From Aristolochia californica (lineage: Eukaryota > Streptophyta > Magnoliopsida > Piperales > Aristolochiaceae), in contig JARWKL010000004.1 in assembly GCA_029961685.1 (NCBI GenBank), positions 25,053,610-25,117,609 on the forward strand: a stretch of 64,000 nucleotides of DNA, in the 5' to 3' direction. Below are positions 22,375 to 34,349 of this stretch, one piece after another. Numbering within the stretch: position 1 is the first letter of the stretch; each line of letters starts with the position of its first letter. Made by a program: the position numbers and the translations under genes. The notes under the pieces are model-generated. The model was not told the DNA's origin. It did no database searches and worked only from the letters and a program-made list of their open reading frames with translations.

Positions 22375-25300
22375 TGATCCTTAGGTAATTTGTATCTTTA
22401 ACATGTTTCAAGCAGGCATATCTATTTTTTAAAACATGTGTAGAAAAATCTCATTCTTATAAAATTCCGAGCTATTAGGGTTGAACTAGTGGAATTACCC
22501 AAACTTGGATAGCAAAACTTTTGTATTAAATTGTGGTTTGTGAATAAATTTACTTTTCTTACATTTTTTCATTGCTTTAAATTCTTTCCATACATAAACT
22601 CTAAAAATTTCATTTTGAAGTGATCTCTTTGCCTTTTATCTCTTTTTGATGTTTACGAGATGAAGGGAAAGTGAAAACTGAAGTTTTGATTTAAGAAAAA
22701 AGTATACATCTAAACGGGAAATTACAATGAACAAATATAGAGAGAGATAATTCCAGAAAGTGTTTATAATTTTTAATAATTGTAAATTTTTTTTAGTTTT
22801 TTTATATCAGGTTCTGCTATCGCCGAGAAAAGGGGGAGGTGGGGAATTTTTAACTGCGTGTTGACTCGCAATCCATATGTCATCCCTTACAAAAATATAG
22901 TTAGTTACGCATGTTAAATCACTTTACAATAATCTATGATTGTTAGGTAAGCTTTTTGTAAATGGAAAAATAATAGTTTGTTCTCTATAAAAGGTTTTGG
23001 ATCCATAGGTCATTTGCATCTTTAACATGTATCAAGCATGCATATCGATTTTTTAAAACATGTGTGGAAAAATCTTTTTCTTATAAAATTCCGAGAAATT
23101 AGGGTTGAACTAGTGGAATTTCCCAAACATGGATAACGAAACTTTTGTGTTCATTTGTGGTGTGTGACTAAATTTTCCTTAATTACATTTTTTTATTGCT
23201 TTAAATTCTTTCCATACATAAACTCTAACATTTTCAGTTTGTTCTGATCTTTTTGCCTTTTATCTCTTTTTTTTGTTTACGTGATGAAGGGAAAGTGAAA
23301 ACTCAAGTTTTTATTTAAGATAAAAGTATACATCTAAAATGCAAATGCACAATGCACAAATGTAGAGAGAGATAATTCCAAAAAGTGTTCATAAATTTTA
23401 GGGTTTGTAAACACTTTTCAGTTTTTATATATAAGGTTCCGCAATCATCAAGAAAAGGGGGAGGCGGGGGATTTTTAACTGAGTGTTGACTCCCAATCGA
23501 TAAGTCATTCCTTACGAAAATATAGCCCGTTACACTGATCGTTAGGTCAACTTTTTGTAAATGGGCAAAATAATAGCTTGCTTGACTCGGGAAAATATCC
23601 CACCGCACGTTCACTAGAGAATTTAATGCGATTCTCTTTAAAAGGTTTAGATCCTTAGGTCATTTGCATCTTTAACATTTTTCAAGTGGGCATATCTATT
23701 TTTTAAAACATGTGTATAAAAATCTCTTTCTAATAAAATTCCAATCCTATTAGGGTTGAACTAGTGGAATTACCCAAACTTGGATAACAAGACTTTTGTG
23801 TTAATTTGTGATTTGTGAATAAATTTTCTTTTCTTACATTTGTTCATAGCCTTAAATTCTTTCCATACATAAACTCTAAAACTTTAATTTTGAAGTCATG
23901 TCTTTGCCTTTTATCTCTTTTTTATGTTTAAGAGAAAAAGGGAATTAAAAACTCAAGTTTTGATTTAAGAAAAAGCATACAACTAAAATGGAAATGCACA
24001 ATGCACACATATAGGGAGAGATAATTCCTGAAATGTTTTTAATTTTTAGGGATTGTAAATTTTTTTTAGTTTTTATATATTATGTTTTGCAATCGTCGAG
24101 AAAAGGGGGAGGGGGGAATTTTTAACTAAGTGTTGACTCGCAATCCATAAGTCATTTCTTACAAAACTATTGCTCGTTACGCATGATAAATCACTTTACA
24201 ATCATCTATGATCGTTAGGTCAGCTTTTTGTAAATGGGCAAAATAATAGCTTGTTTGACTCGAGTAAATATCCCACCGCACGTTCACTTGGGATTTTAAT
24301 GTTATTCTCTATAAAAGGTTTGGATCCATAGGTCATTTCCATCTTTAACATGTATCAAGAATGCATATCCATTTTTTAAAACATGTGTAGAAAAATCTCC
24401 CTCTTATAAAATTCCGAGCAATTGGGGTAGAACTAGCGGAATTTCCCAAACTTGGATAACAAAACTTTTTTGTTCATTTGTGTCGTCTAAAAAAATTTTC
24501 TTTACTTACATTTGTTTATTGCTTTAAATTCTTTCCATAAATAAACTCTAAAATTTTCAATTTGTTCTGATCTTTTTGTCTTTTATCTCTTTTTTTTTTT
24601 CGAGATGAAGGGAAAGTGAAAACTCAAGTTTTGATTTAAAATAAAAGTATACATCTAAAATGGAAATTCACAATGCACAAATGTAGAGAGAGATAATTCT
24701 TAAAAGTGTCTGTAATTTTTAGGGATTGTAATCACTTTTCAGTTTTTATATATCAGGTTCTGCAATCGTCAGGAAAAGGGGGAGGCGGGGGATTTTAAAC
24801 TGAGTGTTGACTCCCAATCTAAAAGTGATTCCTTACAAAAATATAGCCCGGTACACTGATCGTTAGGTCAGATTTTTGTAAATGGGCAAAATAATGGCTT
24901 GTTTGACTCGGGAAAATATCCCACCGCACGTTCACTTGAGAATTTAATGTTATTCTCTTTAAAAGGTTTGGATCCATAGGTCATTTTCATCTTTAACATG
25001 ATTCAAGCGTGCATATCTACTTTTTAAAACATTTGTAAAAAATTCTCTTTCTTATAAAAATCCGAGCTATTAGGGTTGAATTAGTGGAATTACCCAAACT
25101 TGGATAACAAGACATCTGTGTTAATTTATGGTTTTTGAATAAATTTAATTTTATTACATTTGTTCAATGCTTCAAATTTTTTCCACACATCAAAATCTAA
25201 AACTTTCATTTTGTTGTGATGTATTTGCCTTTTATCTCTTTTTTATGTTTACAAGATTAAGGGAAAGTGAAAACTCAAGTTTTGATTTAAGAAAAATCCA

Positions 25301-26297
25301 TCAATCAAAAATGGAAATGTAGAAAGCACAAATGTAGAGAAAGATAATTCCAAAAAGTGCCAGTAATTTTTAGGGATTGTAAACTCTTTTTAGTTTTTAT
25401 ATATCAGGTTCAACAATCGTCGGGAAAAGGGGGTGGTGGGGGATTTTTAACTGAGTGTTGACTCCCTATCCATAAGTCATTCCTTCCAAAAATATAGCCT
25501 GTTACGCATGATAAATCACTTTACAATCATCTATGATCGTTAGGTTAGCTTTAGGTAAATGGGTAAAATAATCGCAGGTTTGACTCGGGTAACTATCCCA
25601 CCGCACGTTCTCTTGGGAATTTAATTTTATTCTCTTTAAAAGGTTTGGATCCATAGGTCATTTGTATCTTTAACATGTTTCTAGCAGGCATATCTATTTT
25701 TTAAAACATGTGTAGAAAAATTTCTTTCTTATAAAATTCCGAGCTATTAGGGTGGAACTAGTGGAATTACCAAAACTTGGATACCAAAACTTTTGTGTTC
25801 ATTTGTGGTGTGTGAATAAATTTTATTTTCTTACATTTATTCATTGCTTTAAATTCTTTCCATACATAAACTCTAAAATTTTCATTTTGTTGTGCACTAC
25901 TTGCCTTTTATCTCTTTTTTTTGTTTACGAGATGCGGTGAAATTGAAAACGCAAGTTTTTATTTAAGAAACAAGTATACATCTAAAATGGAAATGCACAA
26001 TGCACAAATATAGAGAAAGATAATTCCAAAAATTGTTCGTAGTTTTTAACGGATTGTACACGCTTTTCAGTTTTTATATATCAGGTTCTGTAATTGTCGG
26101 GAAAAGGGGGAGGCGGGGGATTTTTAACTGAGTGTTGACTCCCAATCCATAAGTCATTCCTTACAAAAATATAGTCCATTACGCTGATCGTTAGGTAAAC
26201 TTTTTGTAAATCGGAAAAATAATGGATTGTTTGACTCGGGAAAATATCCCACCGCACGTTCACTTGAGAATTTAATGTTATTCTCTTTAAAAGTTTT
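22375..26297 (+). repeat. Six-monomer block, second copy (3.9 kb)
   Basis: Phase sites are at 22375 (TGATCC), 22999, 23649 (AGATCC), 24322, 24970 and 25647, each 3906 bp (first three) or 3924-3927 bp (last three) downstream of its partner. The same private features occur in order, including the 624 bp unit, the GTAACTATCCCA variant near 25590 and AAATCCATCAATC near 25300. After 26298 the sequence leaves the hexamer pattern (GGGTTGCTCAAGGGGAATC near 26401), so only two tandem copies exist. Confidence 0.88.
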
Positions 26298-28074
26298 CGA
26301 TCCTTAGGTAATTTGCATCTTTAACATGTTTCAAGTAGGCATATCTATTTTTTAAAACATGTGTAGAAAAATCTCTTTTTTATAAAATTCCAAGCTATTA
26401 GGGTTGCTCAAGGGGAATCATCCAAACTAGGATAACAAGACTTTTGTGTTCATTTGTGGTTTGTGAATAAATTTTAATTTATTAAATTTGTTCAATGATT
26501 CAAATTCTTTCCATTCATAAACTCTAAAACTTTCATTTTGATGTGATCCATTTACCTTTTATCTCTTTTTTATGTTTACGAGATGAAGGGAAAGTGAAAA
26601 CTCAAGTTTTGACTTAAGAAAAAAGTAACAATCTAAAATGGAACTGTAGAATGCACAAATGTAGAGAGAGATAATTCAAAAAAGTGCCAGTAATTTTTAG
26701 GGATTGTAAACGCTTTTTAGTTTTTATATATCCGGTTCTGCAATCGTTGGGAAAAGGGGGTGGCGGGGGAGTTTTAACTGAGTGTTGACTCCCAATCCAT
26801 AAGTCATTCGTTCCAAAAATATAGCCTGTTACGCATGATAAATAACTTTACAATCATCTATTATTGTTAGGTCAACTTTAGGTAATGGGTAAAATAATGG
26901 CTTGTTTGACTTGGGTAAATATCCCACCGCACGTTCACATGAGAATTTAATTTTATTATCTTTAAAAGGTTTGGATCCATAGGTCCTTTGTATCTTTAAC
27001 ATGTTTCAAGCAGGCATATCTATTTTTTAGAACATGTGTAGAAAAATCTCTTCGTTATAAAATTCCCAGTTATTAGGGTCGAATTAGTAGAATTACCGAA
27101 ACTTGGATAGCAAAATTTTTGTGTTTATTTGTGGTGTGTGAATAAATTTTATTTTCTTAACTTTGTTCATTACTTTAAATTCTTTCCATACAAAAACTCT
27201 AAAATTTTCATTTTGTTGTGTTGTATTTGCCTTTTATCTCTTTTTTTTCTTTACGAGATGAAGGGAAGTGAAAACTCAAGTTTTTATTTAAGAAAAAAGT
27301 ATACATCTAAAATGGAAATGCACAATGCACAAATTGGGAGAGAGATAATTCCAAAAAGTGTTTGTAATTTTTAGGGATTGTAAGCTCTTTTTAGTTTTTA
27401 TATATCAGGTACATCAATAGTCGGGAAGAGGGGGAGGCAGGGGATTTTTAACTGAGTGTTGACTCCCAATCCATAAGTCATTCCTTACAAAAATATAGCT
27501 CGTTATGCATGATAAATCACTTTACAATCATGTATGATCGTTAAGTCAGGTTTTTGTAAATGGGCAAAATAATGGCTTGTTTGACTCGGGTAAATATCCT
27601 ACCACACGTTCTCTTGAGAATTTAATGTTATTCTCTTTAAAAGATTTGGATCCATAGGTCATTTGCATCTTTAACACGTTTCAAGCATGCATATCCATTT
27701 TTTAAAACATATGTAGATAAATGTCTTTCTTATAAAATTCCGAGCTATTTGGGTTTAACTAGTGGAATTACCAAAACCTGGATAACAAAACTTTTGTGTT
27801 CATTTGTGGGATGAGAATAAATTTTCCTTACTTACATTTGTTTATTGCTTTAAATTTTTTCTGTACATAAAATCTAAAATTTTCATTTTGTTATGATCTA
27901 TTTGCCTTTTATCTCTTTTTTTTGCTTACGAGATGAAAGGGAAGTGAAAACTCAAGTTTTTAGTTAAGAACAGAGTATACGTTTAAAATTGAAATTCACA
28001 ATGCACAAATGTAGTGAGAGATAATTCCAAAAAGTGACAGTAATTTTTAGGGATTGTAAACTCTTTTTAGTTTT

Positions 28075-28300
28075 TATATATCAGGTACATCAATAGTCGG
28101 GAAGAGGGGGAGGCAGGGGATTTTTAACTTAGTGTTGACTCCCAATCCATAAGTCATTCCTTACAAAAATATAGCCCGTTATGCATGATAAATCACTTTA
28201 CAATCATGTATGATCGTTAAGTCAGGTTTTTGTAAATGGGCAAAATAATGGCTTGTTTGACTCGGGTAAATATCCTACCACACGTTCTCTTGAGAATTTA
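28075..28300 (+). repeat. Gene-conversion-like tract between neighbouring monomers
   Basis: This stretch is almost identical to 27403-27625 in the preceding monomer, including CAGGTACATCAATAGTCGGG, GTTAAGTCAGG and CTACCACACGTTCTC. Outside it the two monomers differ. In copy 3 the corresponding second unit (60079-60290) has TTCTACAATCGTCAGG and GTACGTTCACTTG instead, so the tract replaced an older sequence in copy 1. Confidence 0.72.
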
Positions 28301-31300
28301 ATGTTATTATCTTTAAAAGGTTTGGATCCATAGGTCATTTGCATCTTTAACATGTTTCAAGCATGCATATCCATTTTTTAAAACATGTGTAGAAAAATCT
28401 CTTTCTTATAAAATTCCAAGCTATTAGGGTTGAACAAGTGGAATTTCCCAAACTTGGATAACGAAACTTTTGTGTTCATTTGTGGTGTGTGAATAAATTT
28501 TCTTTACTTACATTTGTTTATTGATTTAAATTCTTTCCATACATAAACTCTAAAATTTTCAGTTTGTTGTGATCTATTTGCCTTTTATCTCTTTTTTTTG
28601 TTTATGAGATGAAGGGAAAGTTAAAACTCAAGTTTTGATTTAAGAAAAAAGTATACATCAAAAATGGAAATGCACAATGGAAAAATGTAGAGAGAGATAA
28701 TTCCAAAAAGTGTCTGTAACTTTTAGGGACCGTAAACTCTTTTAAGTTTTTATATATTAGGTTCTCCAATCGTAGGGAAAAGAGGGAGTCAGGGGATTTT
28801 TAATTGAGTGTTGACTCCCAATCCATAAGTCATTCTTAACAAAAATAGCCCGTTGTGCATGATAAATCACTATTCAATCACCTATAATCGTTAGGTCAGC
28901 TTTTTGTAAATGGACAAAATAATGGCTTGTTTTACTCTGAAAAATATCCCACCGTATGTTCACTTGATAATTTAATGTTATTCTCTTTGAAAGATTTGGA
29001 TCCATAGATCATTTAAATCTTTAACATGTTTCAAGCTTGCATATCCATTTTTTAAAACATTTGTAGAAAAACCTCTTTCTTAAAAAATTCCGAGCTATTA
29101 GTGTAGAACTAGTGGAATTTCTCAAACTTGGATAACAAATTTTTGGTGTTCATTTGTGGCGTGAGAATAAATTTTTTGTACTTACATTTGTTCCTTGCTT
29201 TAAATTCTTTCCAAAGATAAACTCTAAAACTTTTAGTCTGTTGTGATCAATTTGCCTTTTATCTCTTTTTTTTGTTTACGAGATGAAGGGAAAGTGAAAA
29301 CTTAAGTTTTGATTTAAGAAAAAAGTATACATGTAAAATGGAAATGCACAATGCACAAATGTTGAGAGAGATAATACCAAAAAGTGTTTGTAATTTTTAG
29401 GGATTGTAAACTCTTTTTAGTCTTAATATATCAGGTTCTGCAATCTTTGGAAAAAGGGGGAAGTGCGGGATTTTTAACTGAGTGTTTACTCCCAATCTAT
29501 AAGTCATTTCTTACAAAAATATAGAACGTTACACTTGATTAATCACATTACAATCATCTATAATTGTTAGGTCAGCTTTTTGTAAATGGGCATAATAATG
29601 ACTTGTTTGACTCGCGTAAATATCCCACCACACGTTCACTTGAGAATTTAATGTTATTCTCTTTAAAAGGTTTGGATCGACAGGTCATTCACATCTTTAA
29701 CATGTTTCAATCATGCATATCCATTTTTTAAAACATGTGTAGAAAAATCTCTTTCTTTCAAAATTCCGAGCTATTAGGGTTGAACTAGTGGAATTTCCCT
29801 AACTGGGATAGGTAAAGTTTTGTGTTTATTTATGGTGTGTGAATAAATTATAATTACTTATGTTTTCTTATTTCTTTGAATTCTTTCCATACATAAACTC
29901 TAATATTTCCATTTTTATGTGATCTAATTGCCTTTTATCTCTATTTTATGTTTACGAGATGATGGGAAAGTGAAAACTCAAGTTTTGATTTAAGAAACTA
30001 TTGTACATCTAAAATGGAAATGTAGAATGCACAAATGTAGAGAGATAATTCCAAAAAGTGACTGTAATTTTTAGGGATTGAAAACACTTTTAAGTATTAA
30101 TATATATCAGGTTCTATAATCGTCGGGAAATGGGGGAGGCGGGGATTTTGAACAGAGTTTTGACTCCAAATCCATAAATCATTCCTTACAAAAATATAGC
30201 CCATTACTCATGATAAATCACTTTACAATCATCTATAATCGTTAGGTGAGCTTTTTGTAAATGGGCCAAATAATTGCTTGTTTGACTCGAGTAAATATCC
30301 CACCGTACGTTCACTTGAGATTTTAATGTTATTCTCTATAAAAGGTTTGGATCCATAGGTCATTTGCATCTTTAACATGTTTCAAGCATGCATATCCAGT
30401 TTTTAAACATGTGTAGAAAAATCTCTTTCTTATAATATTCCAAGCAATTAGGGTAGTGAAATTTCCCAAACTTGGATAACAAAACTTTTATGTTCATTTG
30501 TGGTGTTTGCATAAATTTTCTTTACTTAGATTTCTTTATTGCTTTAAATTCTTTCCACACATAAACTCTAAAATTTTCAGTTTGTTATGATCTTTTTTGC
30601 CTTTTATCTCTTTTTTTTTTTCCGAGATGAAGCGAAAGTGAAAACTCAAGTTTTGATTTAAGAGAAAGGAATAAATCTAAAATGTAAATGCACAATGAAC
30701 AAGTGTAGAGAGAGATAATTCCAAAAAGTGTCCGTAATATTTAGCGATTTTAAATGTTTTTCAGTTTTTATATATCAGGTTCTGCAGTCGCCGGGAAAAG
30801 GGGGAGGCGGGGGATTTTTAACTCAGTGTTGACTCCCAATCCATAAGTCATTCCTTAAAAAAATATAACCCGTTACGCTGATTGTTAGGTCAGCTTTTTG
30901 TAAATCGGCAAAATAATGGCTTGTTTGCCTCGGGAAAATATCCCACCGCACGGTCACTAGAGAATTTAATGTTATTCTCTTTAAAAGGTTTGGATCCATA
31001 GGTCATTTGCATCTTCAACATGTTTCAAGTGTGCATATCTATTTTTTAAAACATGTGTAGAAAAATCTATTTCTTATAAAATTCCGAATAATTTGGGTTG
31101 AACTAGTGGAATTACCCAAACTTGGATAACAAGACTTTTGTGTTAATTTGTGGTTTGTGAATAAATTTTCTTTTCTTACATTTGTTGATTTCTTTAAGTG
31201 CTCTCCATACATGAACTCTAAAACTTTCATTTTGATGTGATTTAATTGCCTTTTATCTCTTTTTTTTTGTTTACGAGATGAAGGGAAAGTGAAAACTCAA

Positions 31301-33278
31301 GTTTTGATTTAAGAAAAAAGTATACATCTAAAATGGAAATGTAGAATGCACAAATGTAGAGGAGATAATTTCAAAAAGAGCCTGTAATTTTTAGGAATTG
31401 CAAACTCTTTTTAGTTTTTATATATCAGGTTCTACTATTGTCGGGAAAATGGGGTGGCGGGGCATTTTTAACTGAGTGTTGACTCCCAATCCATAAGTCA
31501 TTCCTAACAAAAATATAGCTTGTTACGCATGATAAATTACTTTACAATCATCTATGATCGTTACGTCAACTATTTGTAAATGGGCAAAATAATGGCTTGT
31601 TTGACTCAGGTAAATATCCCACCACACGTTCACTTGAGAATTTAATGTTATTCTCTTTAAAAGGTTTGGATCCATAGGTCATTTGCATCTTTATCATGTT
31701 TCAGGCATGCATATCCATTTTTTAAAACATATGTAGAAAAATCTCTCTTATAAAAATCCGAGCTATTATTGTTGAACTTGTAGAATTACCCAAACTTGGA
31801 TAACAAAATTTTATTGTTCATTTGTGGTGTGCGAATAAATTTTCTTTACTAACATTTGTTTATTGCTTTAAATTATTTCTATACAAAAACTCTAAAATTT
31901 TCATCTTGTTGTGATGTATTTGCCTTTTATCTTTTTTTTTTTTTGCGAGATTAAGGAAAAGTGAAAACTCAAATTTTGGTTTAAGAAAAAAGTAAAGATC
32001 TAAAATGGAAATGCACAATGCACAAATGAGAAGAGATATAATTCCAAAAAGTGTCAGTAATTTTTAGGGATTATAAACTCTTTTTAGTTTTTATATATCA
32101 TATTCTGGAATTGTCGGGAAAAGGGGGAGGCGAGGGAATTTTAACTGAGTGTTGATTCCCAATGCATATGTCATTCCTTACAAAAATATAGCCCGTTACG
32201 CATAATAAATCGCTTTACAATCATCTATGATTGTTAGGTCTGCTTTTTGTAAATGGGCAAAACAATGGCTTGTTTCACTCGGGTAAATAGCCCACCGCAC
32301 GTTCACTTGAGAATTTAATGTTATTCTCTTTAAAAGGTTTGGATCCATAGGTCATTTGCATCTTTAATATGTTTCAAGCATGCATATCCATTTTTTAAAC
32401 CATGTGTAGAAAAATATCTTTCTTATAAAATTCCGAGCTATTATGGTTGAACAAGTGGAATTTCCAAAACTTGGATAACATAATTTTTGTGTTCATTTGT
32501 GGTGTGTGAATAAATTTTCTTTACTTACATTTGTTTATTGCTTTAAACTCTTCCATACTTAAACTCTAAAATTTTCATTTTGTTGAGATCTATTTGCCTT
32601 GTATATTTTTTTTTGTTTGCGAGATGAAGGGAAAGTGAAAACTCAAGTTTTGATTTAAGAAAAAAATATAGATCTAAAAGGGAAATTCACAATGCAGAAA
32701 TGTATAGGGAGATAATTCCAAAAAGTATTCATAAATTTTTTGGATTGTAAACTCTTTTTTTTTTATATTGCAGGTTTTGCAATTGTCTTGGAAAAGGGGG
32801 AGGCGGGGGATTTTTAACTGAGTGTTGACTCCAAATCCATAAGTCATTACTTACAAAAATATAGCCCGTTACACATGATAAATAACTTTACAATCATCTA
32901 TGATTGTTAGGTCAGCTTTTCGTAAATGGGCAAACTAATGGTTTGTTTGACTCGGGTAAATATCCCACCACACGTTCAATTGAGAATTTCATGTTATTCT
33001 CTTTAAAAGGTTTGGATCCATAGGTCTTTTTCATCTTGAACATGTTTCAAGCATGCATATCTATTTTTTAAAACATGTGTAGAAAAATATATTTCTTATA
33101 AAATTCGGAGCTATAAGGGTTGAACTAGTGGAATTTCCCAAACTTGGATAACATAACTTCTGTGTTAATTTGTGGTGTGTGAATAAATTTTATTTACTTA
33201 CATTAGTTTATTGCTTTAAATTCTTCTGTACATAAACTCTAAAATTTTCATTTTGTAGTGATCTATTTGCCTATTGTC

Positions 33279-33295
33279 TTTTTTTTTTTTTTTTT
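33279..33295 (+). repeat. Expanded T run (17 T)
   Basis: The T-rich tract of each monomer is usually interrupted and 6-9 T long. Here it is 17 T, while the partner in copy 2 has 10 T at 53844-53853. Another long form is at 43190-43203. The length changes look like ordinary slippage. Confidence 0.8.
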
Positions 33296-34349
33296 GTTTG
33301 CGAGATCTAGGAAAAGTGAAAACTCAAGTTTTGATGTAAAAATAAAGTATACATCTAAATTGAAATTCACAATGCACAAATAGAGAGAGACATAATTCCA
33401 AAAAGTTTCTTTAATTTTTAGGGACTGTAAACTCTTTTTAGTTTTTATATATCATGTTCTGCAATCGTCGAGAAAAGGGGGAGATGGGTGATTTTTATTA
33501 GACCGTTGACTCCCAATCCATAAGTCATTCCATACAAAATATAGTCTGTTACAATCATCTATGATCGTTAGGTTACCTTTTTGTAAATGGACAAAATAAT
33601 GGCTTGTTTGACTCGGGTAAATATCCCACCACACGTTCACTTAAGAATTTTATGTTATTCTCTCTAAAACGTTTGGAACCATAGGCCATTTGCATCTTTA
33701 ACATGTTTCAAGAATGCATATCCATTTTTTAAAACATGTGTAGAAAAATCTCTTTCTTATAAAATTCAGAGCACCTAGGGTTGAACTAGTGGAATTTCCC
33801 CAACTTGGATAACAAAACTTTCGTGTTCATTTGTTGTGTGTGAATAAATGTTCTTTACATACATTTATTTATAGCTTTAAATTCTTTCCATACATAAACT
33901 CTAAAATTTTCAATTTGTTGTGATCTATTTGAATTTTATCTCTTTTTTTTTTTACGAGATGAAGGAAAAGTGAAAACTCAAGTTTTGATTTAAGAAAAAA
34001 TTATATATCTAAAATGGAAATGCACAATGCACAAATTTAGAGAGAGATAATTCATGAAAGTGCCTGTAATTTATAGGGATTGTAAACTCTTTTTAGTTTT
34101 TATATATCAGGTTCTGTAATCGTCAGGAAAAGAGGGTGGCGGGGGATTTTTAATTGAGTGTTGACTCCCAATCCATAAGTAATTCCTTACAAAAATATAG
34201 TCCGTTACGCATAATAAATCTCTTTACAATCATCTATGATCCTTAGTTCAACTTTTTGTAAATGGGCAAAATAATGACTTGTTTGACTCAGGTAAATATC
34301 CCACCGCACGTTCACTTGAGAATGTAGTGTTATGCTCTTTAAAAGGTTT

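Larger units (their letters stand above)
26298..34349 (+). repeat. HOR copy 1, segment S5 (12 monomers)
   Basis: Phase sites are at 26298 (CGATCC), 26973, 27648, 28324, 28998, 29674, 30349, 30992, 31668, 32341, 33014 and 33675. Partners: 48214, 48889, (27648 and 28324 absent), 49564, 50240, 50911, 51555, 52231, 52904, 53579, 54233 in copy 2; 58296, 58970, 59646, 60311, 60985, 61662, 62339, 62958, 63634 in copy 3. The 33014 unit is 661 bp because the stretch between GTCTGTTA and CAATCATC is missing. This loss is independent of the short-monomer deletion and is shared by copy 2. Confidence 0.85.
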
